A DNA stretch of 64,000 bases from Streptomyces sp. STR69 (lineage in GTDB: Bacteria > Actinomycetota > Actinomycetes > Streptomycetales > Streptomycetaceae). Where the stretch lies: assembly GCF_024519455.1 (NCBI RefSeq), contig NZ_JALJRY010000032.1, positions 1 through 64,000 on the forward strand, read 5' to 3'. Below are positions 23,864 through 32,729 of the stretch, piece by piece. Numbering within the stretch: the stretch's first letter is position 1; the number at the start of each line of letters is the position of its first letter. A program made the position numbers and the translations under genes. The notes under the pieces are model-generated. The model worked only from the letters and a program-made list of their open reading frames with translations, did no database searches and had not been told where the DNA came from.

Positions 23864-25252
23864 GTGGCGAACGACGCCAGCACCGTTTTCGACCTAGTGA
23901 TCCTCGGCGGTGGCAGTGGCGGTTACGCCGCGGCGCTGCGCGGGGCGCAGCTGGGACTGGACGTCGCCCTGATCGAGAAGGACAAGGTCGGCGGCACCTG
24001 CCTGCACCGGGGATGCATCCCCACCAAGGCTCTGCTCCACGCGGGCGAGATCGCCGACCAGGCCCGCGAGAGCGAGCAGTTCGGTGTCAAGGCCACCTTC
24101 GAGGGCATCGACGTACCGGCCGTCCACAAGTACAAGGACGGCGTCATCTCCGGCCTGTACAAGGGTCTGCAGGGTCTGATCGCGTCCCGCAAGGTGCACT
24201 ACATCGAGGGTGAGGGCAGGCTCTCCTCCCCCACCTCCGTCGATGTGAACGGCCAGCGCATCCAGGGCCGCCACGTCCTGCTGGCGACCGGCTCCGTGCC
24301 GAAGTCGCTGCCGGGCCTGGAGATCGACGGCAACCGGATCATCTCCTCGGACCACGCCCTCGTCCTGGACCGCGTGCCGCAGTCCGCGATCATCCTGGGC
24401 GGCGGTGTCATCGGCGTGGAGTTCGCCTCCGCGTGGAAGTCCTTCGGCGCCGACGTGACGATCATCGAGGGCCTCAAGCACCTCGCCCCCCTTGAGGACG
24501 AGAACTCCTCCAAGCTTCTTGAGCGCGCGTTCCGCAAGCGCGGCATCAAGTTCAACCTGGGCACCTTCTTCTCGAAGGCCGAGTACACCGAGAGCGGTGT
24601 CAAGGTCACCCTCGCCGACGGCAAGGAGTTCGAGGCCGAGCTGCTGCTCGTCGCCGTCGGCCGCGGGCCCGTCTCCGCCGGTCTCGGCTACGAGGAGCAG
24701 GGCGTCGCCATGGACCGCGGCTACGTCCTGGTCGACGAGTACATGCGGACGAACGTGCCGACCATCTCCGCCGTCGGCGACCTGGTCCCGACGCTCCAGC
24801 TCGCGCACGTCGGCTTCGCCGAGGGCATCCTGGTGGCGGAGCGGCTGGCCGGTCTGAAGGCCGTCCCGATCGACTACGACGGTGTCCCCCGGGTGACCTA
24901 CTGCCACCCCGAGGTCGCCTCCGTGGGCATCACCGAGGCCAAGGCCAAGGAGATCTACGGCGCGGACAAGGTCGTCGCTCTGAAGTACAACCTCGCGGGC
25001 AACGGCAAGAGCAAGATCCTCAACACCTCGGGCGAGATCAAGCTCGTCCAGGTGAAGGACGGTGCCGTGGTCGGCGTCCACATGGTCGGCGACCGCATGG
25101 GCGAGCAGGTCGGCGAAGCCCAGCTGATCTACAACTGGGAGGCGCTGCCCGCCGAGGTCGCCCAGCTCATCCACGCCCACCCGACGCAGAACGAGGCGCT
25201 CGGCGAGGCCCACCTGGCACTGGCGGGCAAGCCTCTCCACTCCCACGACTGA
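23864..25252 (+). CDS. lpdA: Dihydrolipoyl dehydrogenase (E3)
   Basis: Reoxidises dihydrolipoyl groups of 2-oxoacid dehydrogenase complexes with NAD. The 462-residue flavoprotein has an FAD dinucleotide fold (ILGGGSGGYAAALRG), the redox disulfide GGTCLHRGCIPTK, an NAD-binding ILGGGVIGVEFAS and the C-terminal active-site pair HAHPTQNE. The GTG at 23864 has GGAGG seven bases upstream; a longer frame to 23603 runs through a repeat. The E2 gene follows 57 bases later without a terminator, so they form an operon. Confidence 0.96.
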   Translation: MANDASTVFDLVILGGGSGGYAAALRGAQLGLDVALIEKDKVGGTCLHRGCIPTKALLHAGEIADQARESEQFGVKATFEGIDVPAVHKYKDGVISGLYKGLQGLIASRKVHYIEGEGRLSSPTSVDVNGQRIQGRHVLLATGSVPKSLPGLEIDGNRIISSDHALVLDRVPQSAIILGGGVIGVEFASAWKSFGADVTIIEGLKHLAPLEDENSSKLLERAFRKRGIKFNLGTFFSKAEYTESGVKVTLADGKEFEAELLLVAVGRGPVSAGLGYEEQGVAMDRGYVLVDEYMRTNVPTISAVGDLVPTLQLAHVGFAEGILVAERLAGLKAVPIDYDGVPRVTYCHPEVASVGITEAKAKEIYGADKVVALKYNLAGNGKSKILNTSGEIKLVQVKDGAVVGVHMVGDRMGEQVGEAQLIYNWEALPAEVAQLIHAHPTQNEALGEAHLALAGKPLHSHD

Positions 25253-25309
25253 CCCCCTCGGTCGGACGACGACACAGACTTCCGCAATTCGTAAGGAGCA
25301 ACCGAAACC

Positions 25310-27115
25310 ATGGCGGTTTCCGTAACCCTTCCGGCGCTCGGTGAAAGCGTCACCGAGGGCACTGTCACCCGCTGGCTGAAGGCCGAGGGCGAGCGCGTCG
25401 AGGCCGACGAGCCGCTGCTGGAGGTGTCGACCGACAAGGTCGACACCGAGATCCCCTCGCCCGTAGCCGGTGTCCTGGCCTCCATCAAGGTGGCCGAGGA
25501 CGAGACCGTCGAGGTCGGCGCCGAGCTGGCCGTGATCGACGACGGCACCGGCGCCCCCGCCGCTGCCCCCGCCCCGGCCGCAGAGCCGGCCCCTGTGGCC
25601 GCTCCGGCTCCGGTCGCCGAGGCCCCTGCGGCTCCGGCGCCCGCCCCGGCCGCTCCGGCCCCCGCTGCCGCCGCTCCGGCGGCCGGCGCCTCCGGTACCG
25701 ACGTCGTGCTGCCCGCACTGGGCGAGTCGGTCACCGAGGGCACCGTCACCCGCTGGCTGAAGCAGGTCGGCGAGGAGGTCGCGGAGGACGAGCCCCTCCT
25801 GGAGGTCTCCACCGACAAGGTCGACACCGAGATCCCCTCGCCGGTGGCCGGCGTACTGCTGGAGATCCTGGTCGGCGAGGACGAGACCGCCGAGGTCGGC
25901 GCCAGGCTCGCCGTCGTCGGCGCCGCGGGTGCCGCTCCGGCGGCTGCCCCGGCTCCGGCCGCTCCGGCACCGGCTCCGGTGGCTGCCGCTCCGGCGCCCG
26001 CCCCCGTCGCACCCCCGGTCCCGACCCCGGCTCCGGCGCCCGCCCCGGTCGCCGCCGCTCCGGTCGCCGCACCGGCTCCGGTCGCCCCCGCCGCCCCGGC
26101 CCCCGCGCCGGTCGCCGCTCCGGCTCCGGTGGCCCCGGCCGCTCCGGCGCCCGCCGCCGCGCAGGCCACGGACGACGGCGCCTACGTCACCCCGCTGGTG
26201 CGCAAGCTCGCCGCCGAGAACGGCGTCGACCTGTCCACCGTCAAGGGCACCGGCGTCGGCGGCCGTATCCGCAAGCAGGACGTCCTCGCCGCCGCCGAGG
26301 CCGCCAAGGCCGCCGCCGCTGCTCCGGCTCCCGCAGCCGCTGCCGCTCCGGCCGCCGTCGCCGCGAAGAAGACGCCGACCCTGGAGGCCTCTCCCCTCCG
26401 AGGCCAGACCGTGAAGATGCCCCGCATCCGCAAGGTCATCGGCGACAACATGGTCAAGGCGCTGCACGAGCAGGCGCAGCTGTCCTCGGTCGTCGAGGTC
26501 GACGTCACGCGCCTGATGCGCCTGCGTGGCCAGGCGAAGGACTCCTTCGCGGCCCGTGAGGGCGTCAAGCTCTCCCCGATGCCGTTCTTCGTGAAGGCGG
26601 CGGCCCAGGCGCTGAAGGCCCACCCGGCCATCAACGCCCGGATCAACGTCGAAGAGGGCACGATCACCTACTTCGACACCGAGAGCGTCGGTATCGCGGT
26701 GGACTCCGAGAAGGGCCTGATGACCCCGGTCATCAAGCACGCGGGCGACCTGAACATCGCCGGTATCGCCAAGGCCACCGCCGAGCTCGCGGGCAAGGTC
26801 CGGGCGAACAAGATCACCCCGGACGAGCTGTCCGGCGCGACCTTCACCATCTCCAACACCGGTTCGCGCGGCGCGCTCTTCGACACGATCATCGTGCCCC
26901 CGAACCAGGTCGCGATCCTCGGCATCGGCGCCACGGTCAAGCGCCCGGCCGTCATCGAGACGGAGGACGGCACGGTCATCGGCGTCCGCGACATGACGTA
27001 CCTGACCCTCTCCTACGACCACCGCCTGGTCGACGGCGCCGACGCGGCCCGTTACCTGACGGCCGTCAAGGCGATCCTGGAGGCGGGCGAGTTCGAGGTG
27101 GAGCTCGGCCTGTAG
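25310..27115 (+). CDS. sucB: Dihydrolipoyl acyltransferase (E2) with two lipoyl domains
   Basis: The core of the pyruvate and/or 2-oxoglutarate dehydrogenase complex. Two lipoyl domains, each with EVSTDKVDTEIPSPVAGVL (lipoyl Lys near residues 45 and 170), are joined by Ala/Pro linkers to an E3-binding domain (about 291-326) and a catalytic domain (about 365-601) with the active-site motif DHRLVDG at about residue 569. Upstream lpd and downstream aceE favour the pyruvate complex, as for mycobacterial DlaT; the sucB symbol follows usual Streptomyces annotation. Start at ATG 25310 with AAGGAG upstream. Confidence 0.94.
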   Translation: MAVSVTLPALGESVTEGTVTRWLKAEGERVEADEPLLEVSTDKVDTEIPSPVAGVLASIKVAEDETVEVGAELAVIDDGTGAPAAAPAPAAEPAPVAAPAPVAEAPAAPAPAPAAPAPAAAAPAAGASGTDVVLPALGESVTEGTVTRWLKQVGEEVAEDEPLLEVSTDKVDTEIPSPVAGVLLEILVGEDETAEVGARLAVVGAAGAAPAAAPAPAAPAPAPVAAAPAPAPVAPPVPTPAPAPAPVAAAPVAAPAPVAPAAPAPAPVAAPAPVAPAAPAPAAAQATDDGAYVTPLVRKLAAENGVDLSTVKGTGVGGRIRKQDVLAAAEAAKAAAAAPAPAAAAAPAAVAAKKTPTLEASPLRGQTVKMPRIRKVIGDNMVKALHEQAQLSSVVEVDVTRLMRLRGQAKDSFAAREGVKLSPMPFFVKAAAQALKAHPAINARINVEEGTITYFDTESVGIAVDSEKGLMTPVIKHAGDLNIAGIAKATAELAGKVRANKITPDELSGATFTISNTGSRGALFDTIIVPPNQVAILGIGATVKRPAVIETEDGTVIGVRDMTYLTLSYDHRLVDGADAARYLTAVKAILEAGEFEVELGL

Positions 27116-27136
27116 TCAGCCACCTGGCCTGTTTGT

Positions 27137-27176
27137 ACGGTGCCCCCGTCCGGAGCTTTCCGGGCGGGGGCACCGT
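27137..27176 (+). terminator. Strong hairpin terminator after the lpd-E2 operon
   Basis: An 18-base nearly perfect stem (one G-T pair), with arms beginning ACGGTGCCCCCG and ending CGGGGGCACCGT around the loop GCTT. It closes the operon before the GntR gene. Confidence 0.9.
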
Positions 27177-27311
27177 GCGTTTCCGTACCGACACGGCAGG
27201 GCCGACCCCGTGTAAGTCTCGTCTCACCTGCATGAAAGCGCCCCCGTGCGCCCCTCCCGAGCGGGCGTGCGGCCTTATTGTCTAAACGTCAAACGCCCTT
27301 AAGGAGCTCTC

Positions 27312-27935
27312 ATGACCGCGCCCGTCGTCCACTCGCTGCGCGAACAGATCCGCGAGCACATCGTGGAGGGGATCGTCAGCGGGCGCTGGAAGCCGGGCGA
27401 GCGGATCGTGGAGCGTCGGATCGCGACCGAGCTGGAGGTCAGCCAGACGCCGGTGCGGGAGGCGCTGCGCGAGCTGGAGTCGCTGCGGCTGATCGAGTCG
27501 GCGCCGAACAAGGGCGTCCGGGTGCGGAATCTGACGGCGGCCGACCTGGAGGAGAGCTACCCGGTGCGGGCCGGTCTTGAGGCGATCGCGGCGGAGCTGG
27601 CGGCCGAGCGGCTGGCCGAGGACTGCTCGGCGCTCGAACCGCATGTCGCCGCGCTGTACGAGGCGGACCGCGAGGCGGACGGGACGGGCCAGGTGCGGCA
27701 CACGGTCGGCTTCCACCGGGAGCTGGTCCGGGCGGCCGGCAACTCGGTGCTGCTGCACACCTGGGAGGGCCTCGGCATCGAGGTGTTCACGGCGCTGTCG
27801 ATCCGCTGGCTGGGGACGGTGCAGCAGTCGTACGCGGAGGAGCACGAGGAGTTGGTGGCCGCGTTCCGGCGCCGGGATCCGCGGATCGCGGAGCTGGTGA
27901 AGGCGCACGTTCTGGGCTGCGCCCCGCGCCCTTGA
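27312..27935 (+). CDS. GntR-family regulator, FadR/FCD subfamily
   Basis: A 207-residue regulator with an N-terminal winged helix (REQIREHIVEGIVSGRWKPG, VSQTPVREALRELESLRLIE) and an all-helical FCD effector domain (metal ligand-like residues including Asp, His and His, for example GFHRELVRAAGN). Such proteins bind small carboxylates. It lies between the E2 gene and aceE, all in the same direction, so control of pyruvate dehydrogenase is the obvious guess, comparable in logic to E. coli PdhR. A palindrome before aceE (28068-28084) is a candidate target. Confidence 0.9.
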   Translation: MTAPVVHSLREQIREHIVEGIVSGRWKPGERIVERRIATELEVSQTPVREALRELESLRLIESAPNKGVRVRNLTAADLEESYPVRAGLEAIAAELAAERLAEDCSALEPHVAALYEADREADGTGQVRHTVGFHRELVRAAGNSVLLHTWEGLGIEVFTALSIRWLGTVQQSYAEEHEELVAAFRRRDPRIAELVKAHVLGCAPRP

Positions 27936-28208
27936 CGCAGCCGAGCGCAGCTATGCTCACCTGCGAAAACTCCCCGGAAAACGGTGAAAAACACGGCACC
28001 CGGTGCCCCCACAAAAGGCACGCCGTGCCGACTTTCTCGTAATCAAGATATTTTGCCCGGGAACCTTTGATCGATCATCGATCAGGGAGTTACAGTCACC
28101 GACGGGCTCCTACAAGGGCCCGCCGCCCTGTCCTGCCAAAGACCAAGGGCACCCCCGAAAACCCCTTGCCGACGAGGGAACCCCCCTTCGACTGAGGAAG
28201 GCGGCGTT
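27936..28208. promoter_or_regulatory. aceE upstream region
   Basis: A 273-base gap. It holds an AT-rich stretch at about 28040-28056 (possible promoter), the 17-base palindrome at 28068-28084 and the aceE ribosome site GAGGAAGG just before the start. No gene is supported inside it. Confidence 0.6.
28068..28084. promoter_or_regulatory. Palindromic operator candidate for aceE
   Basis: TGATCGAT-C-ATCGATCA: perfect eight-base arms around one base, 125 bases before the aceE ATG and directly after an AT-rich stretch. Symmetry and size suit a GntR/FCD dimer, and such a regulator gene ends 133 bases upstream. Binding is inferred. Confidence 0.6.
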
Positions 28209-30911
28209 ATGACCGACCCCTACGCCATCCAGCCGAGCGAGCTCGACCAGCTCCCGGACCGCGACCCCGAGGAGACCGCCGAATGGCAGGCCTCCCTGGA
28301 CGCCGTCACGCAGGCTGCGGGTCCGCACCGTGCCGCGTATCTGATGCGCCGCACACTGGAGCGCGCGGAGGGCAACGGCATCGCGCTGCCCAAGCTGCTT
28401 GAGACGGACTACGTCAACACCATCCCGACCGCCGCCGAGCCCTCGGCGCCCGGCGACGAGGCGCTGGAGCGCCGGATCACCGCGTGGAACCGCTGGAACG
28501 CGGCGGCGATGGTGACCCGGGGCGCGAAACACGGCGTCGGCGGCCACATCGCGACCTTCGCGTCCGCGGCCTGGCTGTACGAGACGGGCTTCAACCACTT
28601 CTTCAAGGGCAAGGAGGCGGACGGCTCCGGCGACCAGCTCTACATCCAGGGCCACGCCTCCCCCGGCATCTACGCCCGCGCCTTCCTCGACGGCCGCCTC
28701 ACCGAGGCGCACCTCGACAACTTCCGCCAGGAGGCGGGCGGCAACGGCCTCCCGTCGTACCCGCACCCGCGCCGGCTGCCCTGGCTGTGGGAGTTCCCGA
28801 CGGTGTCGATGGGCCTCGGCCCGCTGTCGGCGATCTACCAGGCGCGCTTCAACCGCTACCTCACCGCGCGCGGCATCAAGGACGTCTCCGAGTCCCACGT
28901 GTGGGCCTTCCTCGGCGACGGCGAGATGGACGAGCCCGAGTCGACGGCCGCCCTCGCACTCGCCTCCCGCGAGGGTCTGGACAACCTGACCTTCGTCATC
29001 AACTGCAACCTCCAGCGCCTCGACGGCCCGGTCCGCGCGAACTTCAAGATCGTTCAGGAGCTGGAGGCCCAGTTCCGGGGCGCCGGCTGGAAGGTCGTCA
29101 AGTCGCTGTGGGGCAACGCCTGGGACGAGCTGTTCCAGCTCGACACCACGGGCGCGCTCGTACGACGCCTTCGCGAGGTACCCGACGCCCAGGTGCAGAC
29201 GTACCAGACCCGCGGCGCCGCCTATATCCGCGAGGACTTCTTCGGCAAGGACCCGGCGCTCGTCGAGCTGGCGAAGCTGCTGAGCGACGACAAGATCCTG
29301 GAGTGTTTCCACCTCTCGCGCGGTGGTCACGAGTCCCGCAAGGTGTACGCCGCGTACAAGGCGGCCGTGGAGCACAAGGGCGGCCCGACGGTCATCCTGG
29401 CGCAGACGGTCAAGGGCCACACGCTGGGCGAGGGCTTCGCGTCGAAGAACGCCAACCACCAGATGAAGAAGCTGTCGACGGACGAGTTCAAGCAGATGCG
29501 TGACCTGCTCGAACTCCCCATCTCCGACGCTCAGTTCGTCGACGGGGTCGTGCCCTACGGCCACCCCGGCACCGACTCCCCCGAGGTCCGTTACCTCCAG
29601 GAGCGCCGTGCGGCCCTCGGCGGCCCGGCCCCGGCTCGCCGTACGCACGCGCTCGCCCCGCTGCCCTCCGCTTCGGAGAAGGCGTTCGCGGCCTTCGACA
29701 AGGGGTCGGGCAGCCAGAACGTCGCTACGACGATGGCGTTCGTACGGCTCGTCAAGGACCTGGTCCGCGACAAGGAGACGGGCAAGCGCTGGGTGCCGAT
29801 CGTCCCGGACGAGGCCCGCACCTTCGGCATGGAATCGCTGTTCCCCTCCCTCGGGATCTACTCCCCCAAGGGCCAGACGTACGAGCCGGTCGACCGCGAC
29901 CAGCTCATGTACTACAAGGAAGCCAAGAACGGCCAGATCCTCAACGAGGGGATCACCGAGGCGGGCTCCATGGCGGACTTCATCGCCGCGTCGACGTCGT
30001 ACGCGACGCACGGCGAAGCGATGATCCCCTTCTACATCTTCTACTCGATGTTCGGCTGGCAGCGCACGGCCGACCAGATGTGGCAGCTCGGCGACCAGCT
30101 CGGCCGCGGCTTCCTGGTCGGTGCGACGGCGGGCCGTACGACGCTGACGGGCGAGGGTCTGCAGCACGCGGACGGTCACTCGCCGGTGATCGCGGCGACG
30201 AACCCGGCGGCACTGTCGTACGACCCGGCGTTCGCGTACGAGGTCGCGGCGATCGTGAAGGACGGCATCCGCCGGATGTACGGCGAGACGGCCCAGGGTG
30301 AGGACCCGAACGTCTTCTACTACCTCACCGTCTACAACGAGCCGATCCCGCAGCCCGCCAAGCCGGCCGGACTCGGTATCGACGAGGGCATCGTCAAGGG
30401 CCTGTACCGCTTCAACACGGCGGAATCGGCGGGACTTTCGCCCGCCGCCAACGCGGCGCGGATCCAGCTTCTCGGTTCCGGTACGGCGATCCACTGGGCG
30501 CTGAAGGCGCAGCAGCTGCTCGCCGAGGACTGGGGTGTGGCGGCGGACGTCTGGTCGGCGACGTCCTGGACCGAGCTGCGGCGCGACGCGCTGGAGGCGG
30601 ACGCGGCGCTGCTGCGCGGCGAGGAGCGGGTGCCGTACGTCCGGCAGGCGCTGCACGGTGCGGAAGGCCCGGTGCTCGCGGTCTCCGACTACATGCGCCA
30701 GGTCCCCGACCAGATCGCGCAGTGGGTCGAGCAGGACTACTCGTCGCTGGGCGCGGACGGCTTCGGTCTGTCGGACACGCGGGACGCGGCTCGCCGTTAC
30801 TTCGGCGTCGACGCGGAGTCGATCGTCGTGGCGGCGCTGGCCCAGCTCGCCCGGCGCGGCGAGGTCAAGGCGACGGCGGTGAAGGAGGCGCGGGAGCGCT
30901 ACGGGCTGTAG
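28209..30911 (+). CDS. aceE: Pyruvate dehydrogenase E1, homodimeric type
   Basis: Thiamine-diphosphate-dependent decarboxylation of pyruvate and acetylation of E2-bound lipoate. The 900-residue length is that of the homodimeric AceE family. Key features are HIATFASAAWLYE, PHPRRLPWLWEFPTVSMG, the cofactor motif GDGEMDEPES ... NCNLQRLDGPVR, and the C-terminal transketolase domains (MIPFYIFYSMFGWQRTADQM). The ATG at 28209 is preceded by GAGGAAGG. The E2 and E3 partners are encoded just upstream, and lipA/lipB 12 kb downstream. Confidence 0.96.
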   Translation: MTDPYAIQPSELDQLPDRDPEETAEWQASLDAVTQAAGPHRAAYLMRRTLERAEGNGIALPKLLETDYVNTIPTAAEPSAPGDEALERRITAWNRWNAAAMVTRGAKHGVGGHIATFASAAWLYETGFNHFFKGKEADGSGDQLYIQGHASPGIYARAFLDGRLTEAHLDNFRQEAGGNGLPSYPHPRRLPWLWEFPTVSMGLGPLSAIYQARFNRYLTARGIKDVSESHVWAFLGDGEMDEPESTAALALASREGLDNLTFVINCNLQRLDGPVRANFKIVQELEAQFRGAGWKVVKSLWGNAWDELFQLDTTGALVRRLREVPDAQVQTYQTRGAAYIREDFFGKDPALVELAKLLSDDKILECFHLSRGGHESRKVYAAYKAAVEHKGGPTVILAQTVKGHTLGEGFASKNANHQMKKLSTDEFKQMRDLLELPISDAQFVDGVVPYGHPGTDSPEVRYLQERRAALGGPAPARRTHALAPLPSASEKAFAAFDKGSGSQNVATTMAFVRLVKDLVRDKETGKRWVPIVPDEARTFGMESLFPSLGIYSPKGQTYEPVDRDQLMYYKEAKNGQILNEGITEAGSMADFIAASTSYATHGEAMIPFYIFYSMFGWQRTADQMWQLGDQLGRGFLVGATAGRTTLTGEGLQHADGHSPVIAATNPAALSYDPAFAYEVAAIVKDGIRRMYGETAQGEDPNVFYYLTVYNEPIPQPAKPAGLGIDEGIVKGLYRFNTAESAGLSPAANAARIQLLGSGTAIHWALKAQQLLAEDWGVAADVWSATSWTELRRDALEADAALLRGEERVPYVRQALHGAEGPVLAVSDYMRQVPDQIAQWVEQDYSSLGADGFGLSDTRDAARRYFGVDAESIVVAALAQLARRGEVKATAVKEARERYGL

Positions 30912-30930
30912 ATACGGGCGGTGACCCCGC

Positions 30931-30980
30931 TCCTCAAACGCCGGACGGGCTGATCTTTCAGCCCGTCCGGCGTTTGAGGA
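30931..30980 (+). terminator. Perfect 23-base stem terminator after aceE
   Basis: Arms of 23 bases (left begins TCCTCAAACG, right ends GCGTTTGAGGA) flank the tetraloop TCTT. The right arm is the beginning of the long dispersed repeat at 30958; the left arm is an inverted piece of the same repeat, so the terminator appears to be built from repeat DNA. Confidence 0.9.
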
Positions 30981-31030
30981 CGAGGCCGTTCAGGTTGAAG
31001 CGGGGGTCTGGGGGCGCAGCCCCCAGGGAC
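30958..31030. repeat. Dispersed 73-base intergenic repeat, copy 2
   Basis: Runs from TCAGCCCGTCCGGCG through GAGGACGAGGCCGTTCAGG to a small hairpin CTGGGGGCGCAGCCCCCAG (stem of eight). It is nearly the same as the copy at 55588, and an inverted diverged copy is at 10116. It lies between aceE and the WYL regulator gene. Confidence 0.85.
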
Positions 31031-31075
31031 GGGACGGGTAGGGGCGGCGGGGGCGAGATCCCTCATCATGAAGCC

Positions 31076-32062
31076 ATGCGCGCTGCCCGTCTCATCAAAA
31101 TGGTGCTGCTGCTCCAGTCCCGCCCCTCGATGACCGCCGCCGAGCTGGCCCGGGAGCTGGAGGTGTCCGAGCGGACGGTGACGCGGGACGCGCAGGCACT
31201 GTCCGAGGCGGGAGTCCCCGTGTACGCGAACCGGGGGCGCGCGGGCGGGTACCGGCTGATCGGCGGGTACCGCACCCGGCTCACCGGACTCGCGCGGGGT
31301 GAGGCCGAGGCGCTCTTCCTGAGCGGTGTGCCCGGCGCGCTGCGCGAGATGGGGCTGGAGGACGCCGCGTCGGCCGCCCGGCTGAAGGTGTCCGCGGCGC
31401 TGCTCCCGTCCCTGTCGGACGCCTCGCGGGCGGCGGCCCAACGGTTCCATCTGGACGCGCCGAGCTGGTTCACCGAGCCGAAGACCCCCGAACTGCTGCC
31501 CGCCGTGGCGGACGCGGTGTGGGACGACCGGCGGGTGGTGGCGCGGTACCGGCGCGGCGACTCCGATGTCGAACGGGAGTTGGAGCCGTACGGCCTCGTG
31601 CTCAAGGCCGGCGTCTGGTACCTGTGCGCGCGGGTCGCGGCCGGTGATTCCTTCCGGGTGTACCGGATCGACCGTTTCACGGCGGTCGATCCGGCGGCGT
31701 CCGACGAACGCTTCACGCGGCGGGAGGACTTCGACCTCCCGGCGTTCTGGGAGGACCGGGCCGAGCAGTTCGCGCGGTCGATCCTGCGGGCGGAGGTGGT
31801 GGTACGGGTGTCCCCCGACGGCGCGCGAAGACTGCCGTACGCCGTCGATCCCACCGCGGCGCGGGAGGCGCTGGAGCTCGCGGGCGTACCGGACGACGGC
31901 GGGGACGGGTGGGTGACGGTGACTCTCCCGGTGGAGTCCGAGGAGGTGGCCCACGGCCAGCTCGCGGGGCTGGGTCCGGAGGTGGAGGTGCTGGCTCCGG
32001 CGAGTCTGCGGGCACGGTTCGCGGAGGACGCGGTGCGGCTGGCGGCGCTGTACCGCCCATAA
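31076..32062 (+). CDS. WYL-domain transcriptional regulator
   Basis: A 328-residue protein with an N-terminal winged helix (LARELEVSERTVTRDAQAL, residues about 20-45) and a WYL domain (VLKAGVWYLCARVAAG, FRVYRIDRFTAVDP), then the WCX-type C-terminus. WYL proteins sense nucleic acid-related or other ligands and often repress DNA-damage or defence genes. The ATG at 31076 gives the usual opening MRAARLIKMVLLLQ; a longer frame starting at 30722 is rejected. No obvious target is adjacent. Confidence 0.9.
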   Translation: MRAARLIKMVLLLQSRPSMTAAELARELEVSERTVTRDAQALSEAGVPVYANRGRAGGYRLIGGYRTRLTGLARGEAEALFLSGVPGALREMGLEDAASAARLKVSAALLPSLSDASRAAAQRFHLDAPSWFTEPKTPELLPAVADAVWDDRRVVARYRRGDSDVERELEPYGLVLKAGVWYLCARVAAGDSFRVYRIDRFTAVDPAASDERFTRREDFDLPAFWEDRAEQFARSILRAEVVVRVSPDGARRLPYAVDPTAAREALELAGVPDDGGDGWVTVTLPVESEEVAHGQLAGLGPEVEVLAPASLRARFAEDAVRLAALYRP

Positions 32063-32140
32063 CGATCTGCCCCTCTCCAGGTGACAATCCGCCGTACTCC
32101 ACGTGCGCACCACCCGTCCAGGACCGATGCTTGACCCGTG

Positions 32141-32662
32141 ATGGACGAGACGGAGTTCTGGGAGCTGGTGGACGCCACCCGCGAGGCCGCCGAGGGCGAC
32201 CCCGAGGAGCAGGCGGACCTGCTCGTGGACCGGCTGCTCCTGCTGGATCCGGAGTTGGTGCTGGACTTCGCCCGTCATTTCGAGGCCCGTTACAACCGCG
32301 CCTACACCTGGGACCTGTGGGGTGCCGCGTGGGTGCTGCTCGACGGGGCGAGCGACGACGCGTTCGACTTCTTCCGGTGCTGGCTGATCGGTCAGGGCCG
32401 CGAGGTCTACGAGGGTGCCGTGCACGACGCCGACGCGCTGGCCGACCTCATCGACGACTTCGACGACGAGATCGACGGCGACGGGGAGGAACTGGGGTAC
32501 GCGGCCGACGAGGCGTACGAGCAGCTCACCGGTACCGTCGCCCCCGACCTGGGGATTCCGCCGGCGCCCGCCGAGCCGCTCGGGGCGCCGCTCGACCTGG
32601 AGAACGAGGCCGTGCTGGCGGAACGCTTCCCGAAACTGCGGGAGAGGTTCCGGCAGGAGTGA
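32141..32662 (+). CDS. DUF4240 domain protein
   Basis: A 173-residue, very acidic soluble protein starting MDETEFWELVDATREAAEGD. The helical part with ARYNRAYTWDLWGAAW and FDFFRCWLIGQGREVYEG is typical of DUF4240 proteins. A GTG directly before the ATG (32138) could also be used. The function of the family is not established. It stands alone between the WYL regulator and a CMD-family gene. Confidence 0.85.
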   Translation: MDETEFWELVDATREAAEGDPEEQADLLVDRLLLLDPELVLDFARHFEARYNRAYTWDLWGAAWVLLDGASDDAFDFFRCWLIGQGREVYEGAVHDADALADLIDDFDDEIDGDGEELGYAADEAYEQLTGTVAPDLGIPPAPAEPLGAPLDLENEAVLAERFPKLRERFRQE

Positions 32663-32729
32663 GCAGGAGTGAACGGGGTACGGCGATGGTGCCCCGTCCA
32701 GCGTCCGACCGGATCCCAGTGAGGTCACC

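Noticed and set aside
23894..27022. 1042-codon reverse open frame opposite lpdA and the E2 gene
   Set aside because: Gly/Arg/Asp repeats mirror the Ala/Pro linkers of the E2; no domain is recognised.
28110..30656. 848-codon reverse open frame opposite aceE
   Set aside because: Pure antisense shadow of aceE with Arg/Val/Asp-rich text.
30722..31075. Upstream extension of the WYL regulator through the aceE terminator
   Set aside because: It would read through the aceE 3' end and repeat; ATG 31076 gives the normal family start.
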